64,000 bases of DNA, taken from the NCBI GenBank assembly GCA_937941095.1, contig CALDYJ010000005.1, positions 1 through 64,000 on the forward strand, given 5' to 3'. Each line of letters opens with the position of its first letter. Position 1 is the first letter of the stretch. The position numbers were made by a program, and so were the translations under genes. The stretch is from an uncultured Saprospiraceae bacterium. GTDB taxonomy: Bacteria > Bacteroidota > Bacteroidia > Chitinophagales > Saprospiraceae. This document shows positions 17,495-25,866 of this stretch, in pieces. Below the pieces are notes generated by a model, which made no database searches, was not told the DNA's origin, and saw nothing but the letters and a program-made list of their open reading frames with translations.

Positions 17495-17507
17495 TCAAAA
17501 AGAGGCA

Positions 17508-17879
17508 TCAACTAATAGGAGGCTTCGAATTTCTAAATTCCCATAATAATCTAGAACCAATGACTAAAAATATTCCCCAAAATGACATTCCAAATAGTCC
17601 ATGACCAGCAAAATAATGTGCCCCTGTTGCTAAAAGAACATCAAAGAAAAACCCTGCATAAGCCCATTCTGAAATCATTTTACTCTTGTTTGATAAGATG
17701 GCTGTTATGCCTAATATTTTGGCTATAGCCAATGGGATTACCACCCAAGTCGGGAAGTTTAGCGCTGTAAAAAAGCCTTTTACCATTTCTGTTTTAAAAA
17801 AGTACATCTGAGCAGAAAAAAGAAAAAGCCCGCACATCAATGCAGTAAATGTCCAGTATGCAATTTTTTTGACAGGCAC
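17508..17879 (-). CDS. DoxX-like small integral membrane protein
   Basis: This 123-residue protein has four predicted membrane helices (about 8-27, 43-62, 70-88, 95-113) and the layout of the DoxX-like family, with the conserved LAIAKILG segment in helix 2. These proteins are inner-membrane and of uncertain role; some act as quinone-linked subunits. The gene starts 37 nt after the stop of the upstream minus-strand gene, so co-transcription is likely. Confidence 0.78.
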   Translation of the reverse strand: MPVKKIAYWTFTALMCGLFLFSAQMYFFKTEMVKGFFTALNFPTWVVIPLAIAKILGITAILSNKSKMISEWAYAGFFFDVLLATGAHYFAGHGLFGMSFWGIFLVIGSRLLWEFRNSKPPIS

Positions 17880-17916
17880 GAATGATTAATTCTTAGCGTG
17901 ATTAAGAAAGTCTAAG

Positions 17917-19197
17917 TTAAGTCTTTCTCTTTTTCTTTTTTGCAGCAGGAAATAAAACATTATTCAAAATCAATCGATAGCCAGGAGAGTTGGGGTGTAG
18001 ACTTAAATCCGTTTCTGGGTCATTTACAAAATGACGATAATCTTCTGGATCATGTCCCCCATAGAAAGTCCAAAAACCTTCACCAGCTGTACTGTGTATG
18101 TATCGAGCTTCGCCAGCAGGTTTATTTTCACCCATGATTAATACACCAGACTTGATTTGATTCTTTAAGAATGCAGTGGTTTGTCCCATGAAACCTTTTA
18201 CGGTTCGGGTATGATTTTGCGTAAGCATAGAAGGAACTGGGTCCCACTTTGCCGAAAAATCAAATAGGGTAAAATAATCTGTCTCTGGATTTACTTTTCT
18301 AGCCGGAGGACCATGATCAATACTCGAGAATTCATAGACCAATGGGTTTTTCATAAGTGTGAAGTCTTTAAAAGCAAAGGTCTTTGAATAGTCTACTTTT
18401 GATTGGGCTGTCGGATCTTGGGGGTCACCATCATACATATGATCACAAATGTCTAAACCTTGACAAGCAAGGGCTAGGTCATAGGTATCAGTTGCGGAAC
18501 ACATGGCAAACATGAAACCACCACCTACTACGTATTCTTGGATCTTTTTAACAACAGCTAATTTTAACTGAGATACTTTTTGGAATCCCAAATCTGTGGC
18601 CATTTCTTCCATTCTTTTAACTGTTTCCTTGTACCATGCTGTATTATGATACGAACGATAGAATCGTCCATATTGGCCAGTAAAATCTTCGTGGTGTAAA
18701 TGAAGCCAGTCGTATTCAGTTAACTTATCATCAAGAACTTCTCTATCATAAACTACATCGTAAGGAATCTCAGCATAGGTTAAAACCAGGGTTACCGCAT
18801 CATCCCAAGGCTGAATTTTTTCTCCACGCATTGAAAAATCTGGGGTATAAACTGCGATTTTCGGAGCCACTTCTAATTTAATGACATCTTTATTGACTTC
18901 TGGATTAGCAATATCCATTTGAATTTTAGAAAATTGAGCATCTGGAATAACTTCAAACTTCACTCCTCTGGTTAAACATTCTTTTTCAAAGACTTTATTG
19001 TGCTTAAAAGCAAAACTGCCGCCTCTATGGTTTAAGAGCCAGAAGGCTTCAATGCCATTGTCTAATATCCAATAAGTAATGCCATAGGCTTTTAAGTGAT
19101 TGCTTTGCGCATCATCCATGGGTATCAGGATATAAGCTGCTTGGCTACTTAATGAAAAACTTATTATTACAAGGATAGAAAGGAAAAATCTTTTCAT
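17917..19197 (-). CDS. Uncharacterised secreted protein, Bacteroidota family sometimes labelled 'asparagine synthetase B'
   Basis: This 426-residue protein has a signal peptide (about 1-20, cut near SQAA). The mature N-terminus AYILIPMDDAQSNHLKAYGI is typical of a Bacteroidota family that, from memory, databases often name asparagine synthetase B. I see none of the features expected of that enzyme: no N-terminal catalytic Cys, no ATP-pyrophosphatase SGGxDS motif, and it is exported. Segments such as YVVGGGFMFAMCSATDTYD and PWDDAVTLVLTYAEIPYDVV suggest a glutamine-amidotransferase-like Rossmann fold. The C-terminal part (AGEGFWTFYGGHDPEDY) has a conserved Gly/His-rich block. The tail is very basic (KKKKRK). 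I do not recognise the function. Confidence 0.7.
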   Translation of the reverse strand: MKRFFLSILVIISFSLSSQAAYILIPMDDAQSNHLKAYGITYWILDNGIEAFWLLNHRGGSFAFKHNKVFEKECLTRGVKFEVIPDAQFSKIQMDIANPEVNKDVIKLEVAPKIAVYTPDFSMRGEKIQPWDDAVTLVLTYAEIPYDVVYDREVLDDKLTEYDWLHLHHEDFTGQYGRFYRSYHNTAWYKETVKRMEEMATDLGFQKVSQLKLAVVKKIQEYVVGGGFMFAMCSATDTYDLALACQGLDICDHMYDGDPQDPTAQSKVDYSKTFAFKDFTLMKNPLVYEFSSIDHGPPARKVNPETDYFTLFDFSAKWDPVPSMLTQNHTRTVKGFMGQTTAFLKNQIKSGVLIMGENKPAGEARYIHSTAGEGFWTFYGGHDPEDYRHFVNDPETDLSLHPNSPGYRLILNNVLFPAAKKKKRKT

Positions 19198-19342
19198 TTT
19201 ATAAATTTTAGTAGACTCTATAACGGAAATTTAAGCCAAAAGATTATGGCATTTTAACTTGATCACCTTCGAATTTCCACACTAATTGCCGAAAAATTTA
19301 AACATTTCGTTAATTTGAGCCTTATTTAACAAAACTATAATT

Positions 19343-20233
19343 ATGAAGTGGGAAGGTAGAAAAAAAAGTGACAACGTTGAAGACCGTAGAGGACAAGGTG
19401 GAGGAATGAGAGTTGGAGCAGGCCTTGGGATTGGTACTTTACTTATCGTACTGGTCGGATACCTTTTAGGTTTTGACCTTTCGGGCTTGATGAGTTCACA
19501 AGCTCAATACGATAATTCTTCTTATCAACAACAGCAGCAAAACCCTGGAACAGTAGGAGGAGTAGCAACTCAGGAAGGAGGATTAGGGGATTTTGTACAA
19601 GTTGTGCTGCAAGATACAGAAGACGTCTGGAATAAATTATTTAGAGAAACATATGGGCGTGACTACCCAGAACCTACCATGGTTTTATTTACTGGTAAGG
19701 TACAATCAGCCTGTGGTTTTGCAAGCGCTGCTACCGGACCTTTTTATTGTCCTGGTGATGAAAAAGTATACATCGATTTACAATTTTACCAAGATCTAAA
19801 AACAAAATTTCAGGTCTCTGGAGATTTTGCAATGGCTTATGTCGTCGCACATGAAGTTGGGCATCACATCCAAAAGCAATTGGGGTATACTGACTATGTG
19901 CATAAGCAAAAAGGTAGAATCCCAGAAGCTGAATTCAATCAACTGTCCGTTCGGTTAGAATTAATGGCTGATTACCTAGCAGGAGTTTGGGCTCATCATG
20001 CGCATAAAATGAAAAATATTTTGGACAATGGTGATATTGAAGAAGCCATGGACGCCGCACATGCCATTGGAGATGATACGATTCAAAAAAGATCACGTGG
20101 TTATGTGGTGCCTGATTCATTTACACATGGTTCTTCCGAGCAAAGAATAAGATGGTTTAAAGAAGGCTTGATGTCTGGCGGAAATTTAAGCCAGGAGTTC
20201 TTAGATTCCTTTTTTACATCAAGAAACATCTAG
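19343..20233 (+). CDS. ypfJ: YpfJ-family neutral zinc metallopeptidase
   Basis: This 296-residue protein belongs to the YpfJ / 'neutral zinc metallopeptidase' family. The N-terminus MKWEGRKKSDNVEDRRG is typical, followed by one membrane helix (about 27-45), a Gln-rich linker (SYQQQQQNPG), and the zinc site HEVGHHIQ at H170-H175. The family's CGFASAATGPFYCPGD and LMADYLAGVWAHHA blocks are present, the latter supplying the third ligand. The protein is membrane-anchored; its substrate is unknown. It is a single gene, divergent from the minus-strand cluster. Confidence 0.92.
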   Translation: MKWEGRKKSDNVEDRRGQGGGMRVGAGLGIGTLLIVLVGYLLGFDLSGLMSSQAQYDNSSYQQQQQNPGTVGGVATQEGGLGDFVQVVLQDTEDVWNKLFRETYGRDYPEPTMVLFTGKVQSACGFASAATGPFYCPGDEKVYIDLQFYQDLKTKFQVSGDFAMAYVVAHEVGHHIQKQLGYTDYVHKQKGRIPEAEFNQLSVRLELMADYLAGVWAHHAHKMKNILDNGDIEEAMDAAHAIGDDTIQKRSRGYVVPDSFTHGSSEQRIRWFKEGLMSGGNLSQEFLDSFFTSRNI

Positions 20234-20667
20234 TCTGTTTATGATGGTCTTTTGTCTTTAGTTTGTTACTTTAATTTAAGTCAACTAAGTTTTGATTTTA
20301 AATTTGTAGGACTTAAAGACAAAAGACAAAAGATTCAGGATTAAGAACCTTGAATGAACAAACTTCAGAAATTCCTTTTCTTTCTGAAATCTTTTTATTT
20401 AGAGCTGTTTAACCAAGCACATAAATCAATTTTGTATCCTTTCTTTTGCTCAGCAGAGAATTAGTACAAATTATCCTAGCATCTCTCTTTCTCTTATCTA
20501 TTTTCCTCTTCCATTATCAAGATTTTTAAAAAATGATCCTTATTTAAGATTCAAAAGAAGCTAAGGATGCTGACATTAGATTTTATTCCTCCAAAGGATT
20601 CAATAGGTAAAGCAGCGAAAGAAGTGGTGAGAAACTTATATTAGTGTTAGCTGTAAACAAAAATTAG
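20234..20667. other. Intergenic region of 434 nt with a long inverted repeat
   Basis: It contains a 14-bp perfect inverted repeat: GTCTTTTGTCTTTA (20247-20260) with its complement at 20314-20327, enclosing 53 nt. A weaker 8-bp hairpin (20364-20388) runs into TCTTTTTATTT and may end the ypfJ transcript. The sequence AAAGACAAAAGA in the right arm also occurs near 8184. No small ORF or promoter is convincing. Confidence 0.5.
20364..20397 (+). terminator. Weak terminator-like hairpin after ypfJ
   Basis: TTCAGAAA (20364-20371) pairs with TTTCTGAA (20381-20388), loop 9 nt, followed by ATCTTTTTA. The stem is short and AT-rich, so confidence is low. Confidence 0.4.
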
Positions 20668-23592
20668 ATGATGAAAAGTAATGTGTTTTTATACTTATTG
20701 TTTTTGATACCTTCGGTAGCCTTTGCTCAAAAGCAAATAAGCGACATAAAATACTTTGAAAAAGTGGTAGATCAGCCGCGCAAAGGATTCATAAATTTGG
20801 AGGATGAAGACTATTTCATTGAGCAAGGGCAAATGGAAACAAAAGTTTCTTTAATCAGTGGAAATGAACTCCAACTTTTACACACGATTACGGCTAGACC
20901 CATTGGTCTTGGTTATGACTTTCTTCAAACTAATTATTCCAATAGCAATTCTGGTCTTATCTACGAAGATGAACTTTTGTTTGAATTGTATCCTTCCATT
21001 ATTTATGCTATTGACTTCACAACAGGAAACTTAGATCATGCGATAGACTTAGAGGCTGCAGAGATTTTATACTTAAGTGATTTTATAATTACAGAAAATC
21101 ACTATTACTTTTTTGGAATCCAAGATGAAAATAGCTCTTATTTTTCTTACAACCGCTTGAGTCAAGAACTAAAGAAAATGCCCTTTGGGGTCAATGAAGA
21201 ATTATACAAGATAGGATTTAGAATTTATTTTCATGATACAGCTTTAGAGCGAATCGATTCCTACGATTTACTTACTCAAGATGTTTTAACTTATGAATTT
21301 TCTCAAGCTTCTATAAGCGAAGTAACATATAATGATAAAACGCAATTATTGATTACAGATGAGGTGAACAATAAAATCAGCCTTATTGATGATCAACATA
21401 ATTTGATCAACTTAAATTGCTTGGATGATAAAAATCCAATAGAAGTTTATGTTGCAACTTCGCAGATAATGTACACCACTGAAATTGACAACAAATTTTA
21501 CTTAAATGTAGTGGATAGAAATTCATGCGCGGAAATAAGTCAAATTACAATGCCAGGTCATCTTTCTTTTCGGGATTTCGGAGAATTGTACGATGATTAT
21601 ATAATCTTATCAGATTTTAATGATTGGATGGGGATAGCGACCTTTTATATTTATGATCAACAAGCAGCTAGCTTCACAGAATTATCCATAGAAGCTGATG
21701 GTGTTTATCCTCAACGTGCAGTTAAGTATGATGACAAATTCTATTTTGTTACTTGGGATGATTTACATTATACTGGATTGAGTACAAATATTTTTGTCTT
21801 AGATCTATTAACAAAAGAAGTCAGCACAATCGAAGATTATCTACCTTTTGATATTTACGATGTTACCATTGGAGAGCATAAGAATGAAAAAGAGCTGTTT
21901 ATCTATTTTGATACAAAAGAAGAAAGCGTCCTTAAAAATTATATTCACGCTAATAATGATTTACATGCTCTCCATACTTTCAATTATTTGAAAAATACAG
22001 GTTTGAGATACGGTATTTATGAAAACATTTGGCATGATGATAAACTGTTTTTTTATTGCCGAAATGCAATGTATGTTTTGGAAGGTGAAGAGGTGATTAA
22101 AATTATTGATGCTGGTAATTATCCAAGAGGGTTTAGTACCACTGGCTTTATTATTAAAGATGAGAAACTACACACCATGATGGGAAAAGATTCTTTAGTG
22201 TTCAAAGTTACGCTTGATGTAAACGATTACAGCTATGATTTAAAACTGATGGAAGGAATGAACTACTTAGATTATCGGAGACCAGTGACAGATTATGCTT
22301 TAATTAATGTTCCTAATTCTAGTAGTTTGGAAAATACTGGTTATTATAATCTTGAAGACGAAACATTCAAGTCCTTTCAACACAATGGAAGTCCTTTTCT
22401 AAGCAATAAATTTACCTTAAGTGGAAATAATGTACTGCTTGATAGGTTTGGAGCAAGTGTTGGTAAACGTGTGATCTTTAACACAAAAAACGAAACCAGT
22501 ACATTAACAGAAATTCCTGATGATGAATATCCGACTGCATATCCAGATGGAAAGGGTGGTTTCTTTCTTGTGCCTTGGCAATTTTCAGAAAACAATACGG
22601 ACCTAATGCACTTGGATGAAAATGGAAAAGTAAGTTCTATTTTTGATGATTTTAAGTATAATGTATTTTACGATGGTGTTAAAGTCAATGGTGAGCTTAG
22701 ATCCATAGCTTTTGATGCTGAAGAAGAGATGATTATTTTTTCAGCAAAAGGTAATGATTATAAAATGGTAAGTATTCCTGATGGGGACTTAAAATATTAT
22801 GAGCGGTTCCATTTTTATTGGCAACAAACAGAAAAGCTTTCTGCTTTAGAAGTACCTAATGGAGATTCATACGATACTTACCTTTTTGGATTTGATTTTG
22901 ATCCAGTAAAAATTAATGAAGAACCGAGAAAGGAACGATTAGTAGATGTCATTGTAGAAGTAGATAAGGTAGTACTTTTTTATCTGGATAAAGAAAATAA
23001 AGAAATGACTTTTGAGGATTTTGATTTTGCTACTGAAGCCACAAGCCTCCGAAATACTTTGGATATTTATAGAAATTATTACAGTAACAAAATAAAAATC
23101 GATGACGAAAGATACATGCTTAACATTGATGATGTTGGCATTGGTACGGAGCCTTGGATTTATAATGTAAGTGATGGTTCTATTGCATTGTTGAAAGACA
23201 TTAAAAGTGGTTTTACAGGTTCATGGCCAGATCAGATGTTCCGCTCACCAAACGGACAAGAGACTTATTTTACAGCAGTCAATAATCAAGACGAAAGGCA
23301 AATCTTTATATTCGATGAGGATTCTGTTAATCCAATACTTAGTTTTGATCAAAGTTCCAAAACTGATTTGTCAGTGACACCTTCACCCACTAATGGTGAA
23401 ATTAGTTTGAATCAAAGGTTAAGCCATCTAAAAATTTATAATGTCCAGGGCCAAATGGTTTATTTTCAACAAGACTATTTAACAGAACAAGATTTGAATG
23501 TAAATCATTTAAATAATGGGCTTTATTTTATTCATGCAATTAATACAGAAGGAGAGTATTGCAATCAAAAATTTTATGTAAGTAAAGATTAA
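20668..23592 (+). CDS. Large secreted protein of unknown function with T9SS type A tail
   Basis: This 974-residue protein has a signal peptide (MMKSNVFLYLLFLIPSVAFA) and a C-terminal T9SS type A-like sorting domain (about 900-974) that ends in YNVQGQMVYFQQ and GLYFIHAINTEGEYCNQKFY. The 870 residues between are rich in Asp, Tyr and Phe. They form many short beta-strand patterns of the 'FxLDLLTKEV' and 'MHLDENGKVSSIF' type, as in beta-propellers, but I recognise no named domain. It is probably a surface or secreted beta-propeller protein. Its stop codon overlaps the miaA stop by 4 bp in convergent orientation. No transport or enzyme partner is adjacent. Confidence 0.75.
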   Translation: MMKSNVFLYLLFLIPSVAFAQKQISDIKYFEKVVDQPRKGFINLEDEDYFIEQGQMETKVSLISGNELQLLHTITARPIGLGYDFLQTNYSNSNSGLIYEDELLFELYPSIIYAIDFTTGNLDHAIDLEAAEILYLSDFIITENHYYFFGIQDENSSYFSYNRLSQELKKMPFGVNEELYKIGFRIYFHDTALERIDSYDLLTQDVLTYEFSQASISEVTYNDKTQLLITDEVNNKISLIDDQHNLINLNCLDDKNPIEVYVATSQIMYTTEIDNKFYLNVVDRNSCAEISQITMPGHLSFRDFGELYDDYIILSDFNDWMGIATFYIYDQQAASFTELSIEADGVYPQRAVKYDDKFYFVTWDDLHYTGLSTNIFVLDLLTKEVSTIEDYLPFDIYDVTIGEHKNEKELFIYFDTKEESVLKNYIHANNDLHALHTFNYLKNTGLRYGIYENIWHDDKLFFYCRNAMYVLEGEEVIKIIDAGNYPRGFSTTGFIIKDEKLHTMMGKDSLVFKVTLDVNDYSYDLKLMEGMNYLDYRRPVTDYALINVPNSSSLENTGYYNLEDETFKSFQHNGSPFLSNKFTLSGNNVLLDRFGASVGKRVIFNTKNETSTLTEIPDDEYPTAYPDGKGGFFLVPWQFSENNTDLMHLDENGKVSSIFDDFKYNVFYDGVKVNGELRSIAFDAEEEMIIFSAKGNDYKMVSIPDGDLKYYERFHFYWQQTEKLSALEVPNGDSYDTYLFGFDFDPVKINEEPRKERLVDVIVEVDKVVLFYLDKENKEMTFEDFDFATEATSLRNTLDIYRNYYSNKIKIDDERYMLNIDDVGIGTEPWIYNVSDGSIALLKDIKSGFTGSWPDQMFRSPNGQETYFTAVNNQDERQIFIFDEDSVNPILSFDQSSKTDLSVTPSPTNGEISLNQRLSHLKIYNVQGQMVYFQQDYLTEQDLNVNHLNNGLYFIHAINTEGEYCNQKFYVSKD

Positions 23593-24497
23593 TGAATTTG
23601 ATCAGCGATTAGTTTTGAGACTCCTTCAATATCCGATGAGTCATATTTATGAAAGTCTCCTTGGTTTCTAAACCAAGTCATTTGTCGTTTTGCATAGCGA
23701 CGAGAATTTCTTTTGATTAGTTCTTTTGCTTCTTCTAAACCAGTCTTGCCTTCAAAGTAATCAAAAAGTTCTTTGTAACCCACCGTGTTTAAAGCATTTT
23801 GATTTCTATAAGGAAGAAGAGATTTTGCTTCTTCTAGGAGCCCTGCCGAAAACATTAACTCAACTCTTTCATTTATTCGATTATACAGCTCTTCTCTTTC
23901 CATTTCAAGCGCAATTTTTAGCACCTTAAAAGGTCTATCTACTTTGTTTTTATTCCAAAATGACATAAAAGGTTTTTTGCTAAAACGAATAACCTCTAAT
24001 GCCCGAATGATGCGATGTGGATTTTGGAGATCAGTTTGAGCATAATAGGCTGGATCACTTTCCTTTAATTCTTCTTGTAATTTCTCTATTCCGTTTTGCT
24101 GAAATTCTAGTGTCAAGTTTTCTCTAAAAGAAGGTGGAACAATTGGAAATTTGTCTAATCCTTCACAAACAGCTTTTATAAATAGTCCTGTCCCACCGCA
24201 TAAAATCGCCAAATCTTTTTCTTTGAAGTATGATTCTAAGGCGACAAGGCATTCTTTTTCATAATCTCCAACAGAATATTGGCTCGAAATGGATAAATTA
24301 TCAATAAAATGATGTTTAGCAGCAGCTAATTCTAACTTATTTGGTTTAGCAGTTCCAATACTCATTTCACGGTAAAACTGCCTGCTATCCGCTGAAAAGA
24401 TTTCAGCTTGATGCGATTTTGCGACTTGTATGGCAAAACTTGTTTTGCCTACTGCAGTAGGTCCAGCGATTACAAGTAAATACTTATCCTTAATCAT
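23589..24497 (-). CDS. miaA: tRNA dimethylallyltransferase MiaA
   Basis: MiaA adds a dimethylallyl group to N6 of adenosine 37 in tRNAs that read codons starting with U. The 302-residue length fits. The P-loop GPTAVGKTS (residues 11-19), FSADSRQFYREMSIGTAKP and NPHRIIRALEV are all typical. The C-terminal NSRRYAKRQMTWFRN block is also present. It is cytoplasmic. The 34-nt gap to the divergent acyltransferase gene must hold or overlap both promoters. Confidence 0.97.
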   Translation of the reverse strand: MIKDKYLLVIAGPTAVGKTSFAIQVAKSHQAEIFSADSRQFYREMSIGTAKPNKLELAAAKHHFIDNLSISSQYSVGDYEKECLVALESYFKEKDLAILCGGTGLFIKAVCEGLDKFPIVPPSFRENLTLEFQQNGIEKLQEELKESDPAYYAQTDLQNPHRIIRALEVIRFSKKPFMSFWNKNKVDRPFKVLKIALEMEREELYNRINERVELMFSAGLLEEAKSLLPYRNQNALNTVGYKELFDYFEGKTGLEEAKELIKRNSRRYAKRQMTWFRNQGDFHKYDSSDIEGVSKLIADQIH

Positions 24498-24531
24498 TAA
24501 TCGAAAGTACGAAAGGTTCTTATATTTGTGT

Positions 24532-25848
24532 ATGTTTTATTTCCCCTTGAAATATATGGCTAGGATTGCACTTGGAATCAATTTCAAGAACATCTACTTT
24601 TCTAATTATGAAAATTTACCCAAAGGAAAACCGGTTCTTTTGGTGAGCAACCATCCTACAGCCTTTATAGAACCTTGTATTTTTGGGGCATATCTTCCTC
24701 GAAGAGTACATTGGTTGGTTCGTGGAGATCTCTTTAAAAAGCCGCTTTACAGAAAATTGATGAATGACATCAATATGATTCCAATTTTTAGAAAAATTGA
24801 TGTAGAGGGGATAAATAATGTCGAACAAAATTATGGAACCTTTAAATATGTTCACGAACTTTTGAGTAAAAATCAAATGGTTCATATTCTTGCGGAAGGG
24901 AGTACCAAACAAGTCAAAAAGGCAAGACCCTTAAAAAAAGGGACTTCAAGAATGGCATTCGGGACGCTGGAAGAATATGGAAAAGACATAGACATCCATT
25001 TGGTGCCTTGCGGAATGAATTACACTCAAGCCGATAAGTTCAGATCTGATCTATTAATTTCTATTGGACAACCTTTTAGAATCCAAGATTACCTTAGTCT
25101 ATACGAAGAAAACGAAAATAAAGCTTATCGAAAACTGACGAATGATTTGACCAAAGCTATGCGTCAACACATCATAACCATTGAAGATGAAGAAAACACT
25201 GATCTTTATGAACATATATTTGAATTAAATAGGAATAAATCCCTTAGAAGGATATTTCCCATATATGATACAAGTGAGAATTTGAAATTTGAAAAAGAGT
25301 TTGAAGTGTGTGAAAAGGTAAATGCATTAAGTGATGATGAAAGATCAAATCTTTTTGAAAAGACCAGTGCTTATTTTTCTGCCTTAACGGCAAATGGAAT
25401 CAATGATTTTGGAGTAGCTCAATCTTCTTTCGGAAATTTAGGTAAGATTCCTATTCTTATTCTAGGTTTTATTCCATTCCTTATTGGCCGTATCGCAACT
25501 TTCATTCCGGCCTATTTTGCAAAAAGTATTTCGAAAAATAAAGTAAAGCAACTTGAATTTAAAGCTTCGGTTGCCTTAGCTTTAGGGATTGGTTTCTATT
25601 TCTTAATGGCTATAGTCCTAATAGTAGCTGCTATTGTAATCCAACAGTGGTGGTTTTGGGTTTTGGTCGTAATCATTCCATTTTTGGGATACTACTCTTT
25701 AATCTATGAAGAGTTTTATAAAGATTGGAACATGGCCAGAAAATTCAAAACTTTAGATGCAAATCAACAAGAAAAACTAAATACTCAAAGGCAAGAAATT
25801 TTTTCTAGCTTAGGTGAATTAAGTGAACCATTATTAAGTGTTAGTTAA
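24532..25848 (+). CDS. PlsC-type 1-acylglycerol-3-phosphate acyltransferase-like protein
   Basis: The N-terminal half has the lysophospholipid acyltransferase pattern: SNHPTAFIEPCIF (acid residue as Glu two places after the usual HxxxxD spacing), VRGDLFKKP, INMIPIFR and LAEGSTKQ in place of FPEGT. The C-terminal 170 residues carry two membrane helices (about 310-335 and 355-390). The frame extends upstream to 24430 but would then overlap miaA. The ATG at 24532 (438 residues) or the one at 24556 is more likely. TATATTTG at 24521-24528 fits the -7 consensus and would favour 24556. The role is probably transfer of acyl chains to glycerolipids or ornithine-type lipids at the inner membrane; the substrate is inferred. 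The GMC oxidoreductase gene follows after 18 nt. Confidence 0.85.
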   Translation: MFYFPLKYMARIALGINFKNIYFSNYENLPKGKPVLLVSNHPTAFIEPCIFGAYLPRRVHWLVRGDLFKKPLYRKLMNDINMIPIFRKIDVEGINNVEQNYGTFKYVHELLSKNQMVHILAEGSTKQVKKARPLKKGTSRMAFGTLEEYGKDIDIHLVPCGMNYTQADKFRSDLLISIGQPFRIQDYLSLYEENENKAYRKLTNDLTKAMRQHIITIEDEENTDLYEHIFELNRNKSLRRIFPIYDTSENLKFEKEFEVCEKVNALSDDERSNLFEKTSAYFSALTANGINDFGVAQSSFGNLGKIPILILGFIPFLIGRIATFIPAYFAKSISKNKVKQLEFKASVALALGIGFYFLMAIVLIVAAIVIQQWWFWVLVVIIPFLGYYSLIYEEFYKDWNMARKFKTLDANQQEKLNTQRQEIFSSLGELSEPLLSVS

Positions 25849-25866
25849 ATCTTTTAATCAATAATT

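Noticed and set aside
24430-24531. Upstream extension of the acyltransferase
   Set aside because: It would overlap the start of the divergent miaA gene by 68 nt, and its residues are the antisense of the MiaA P-loop.
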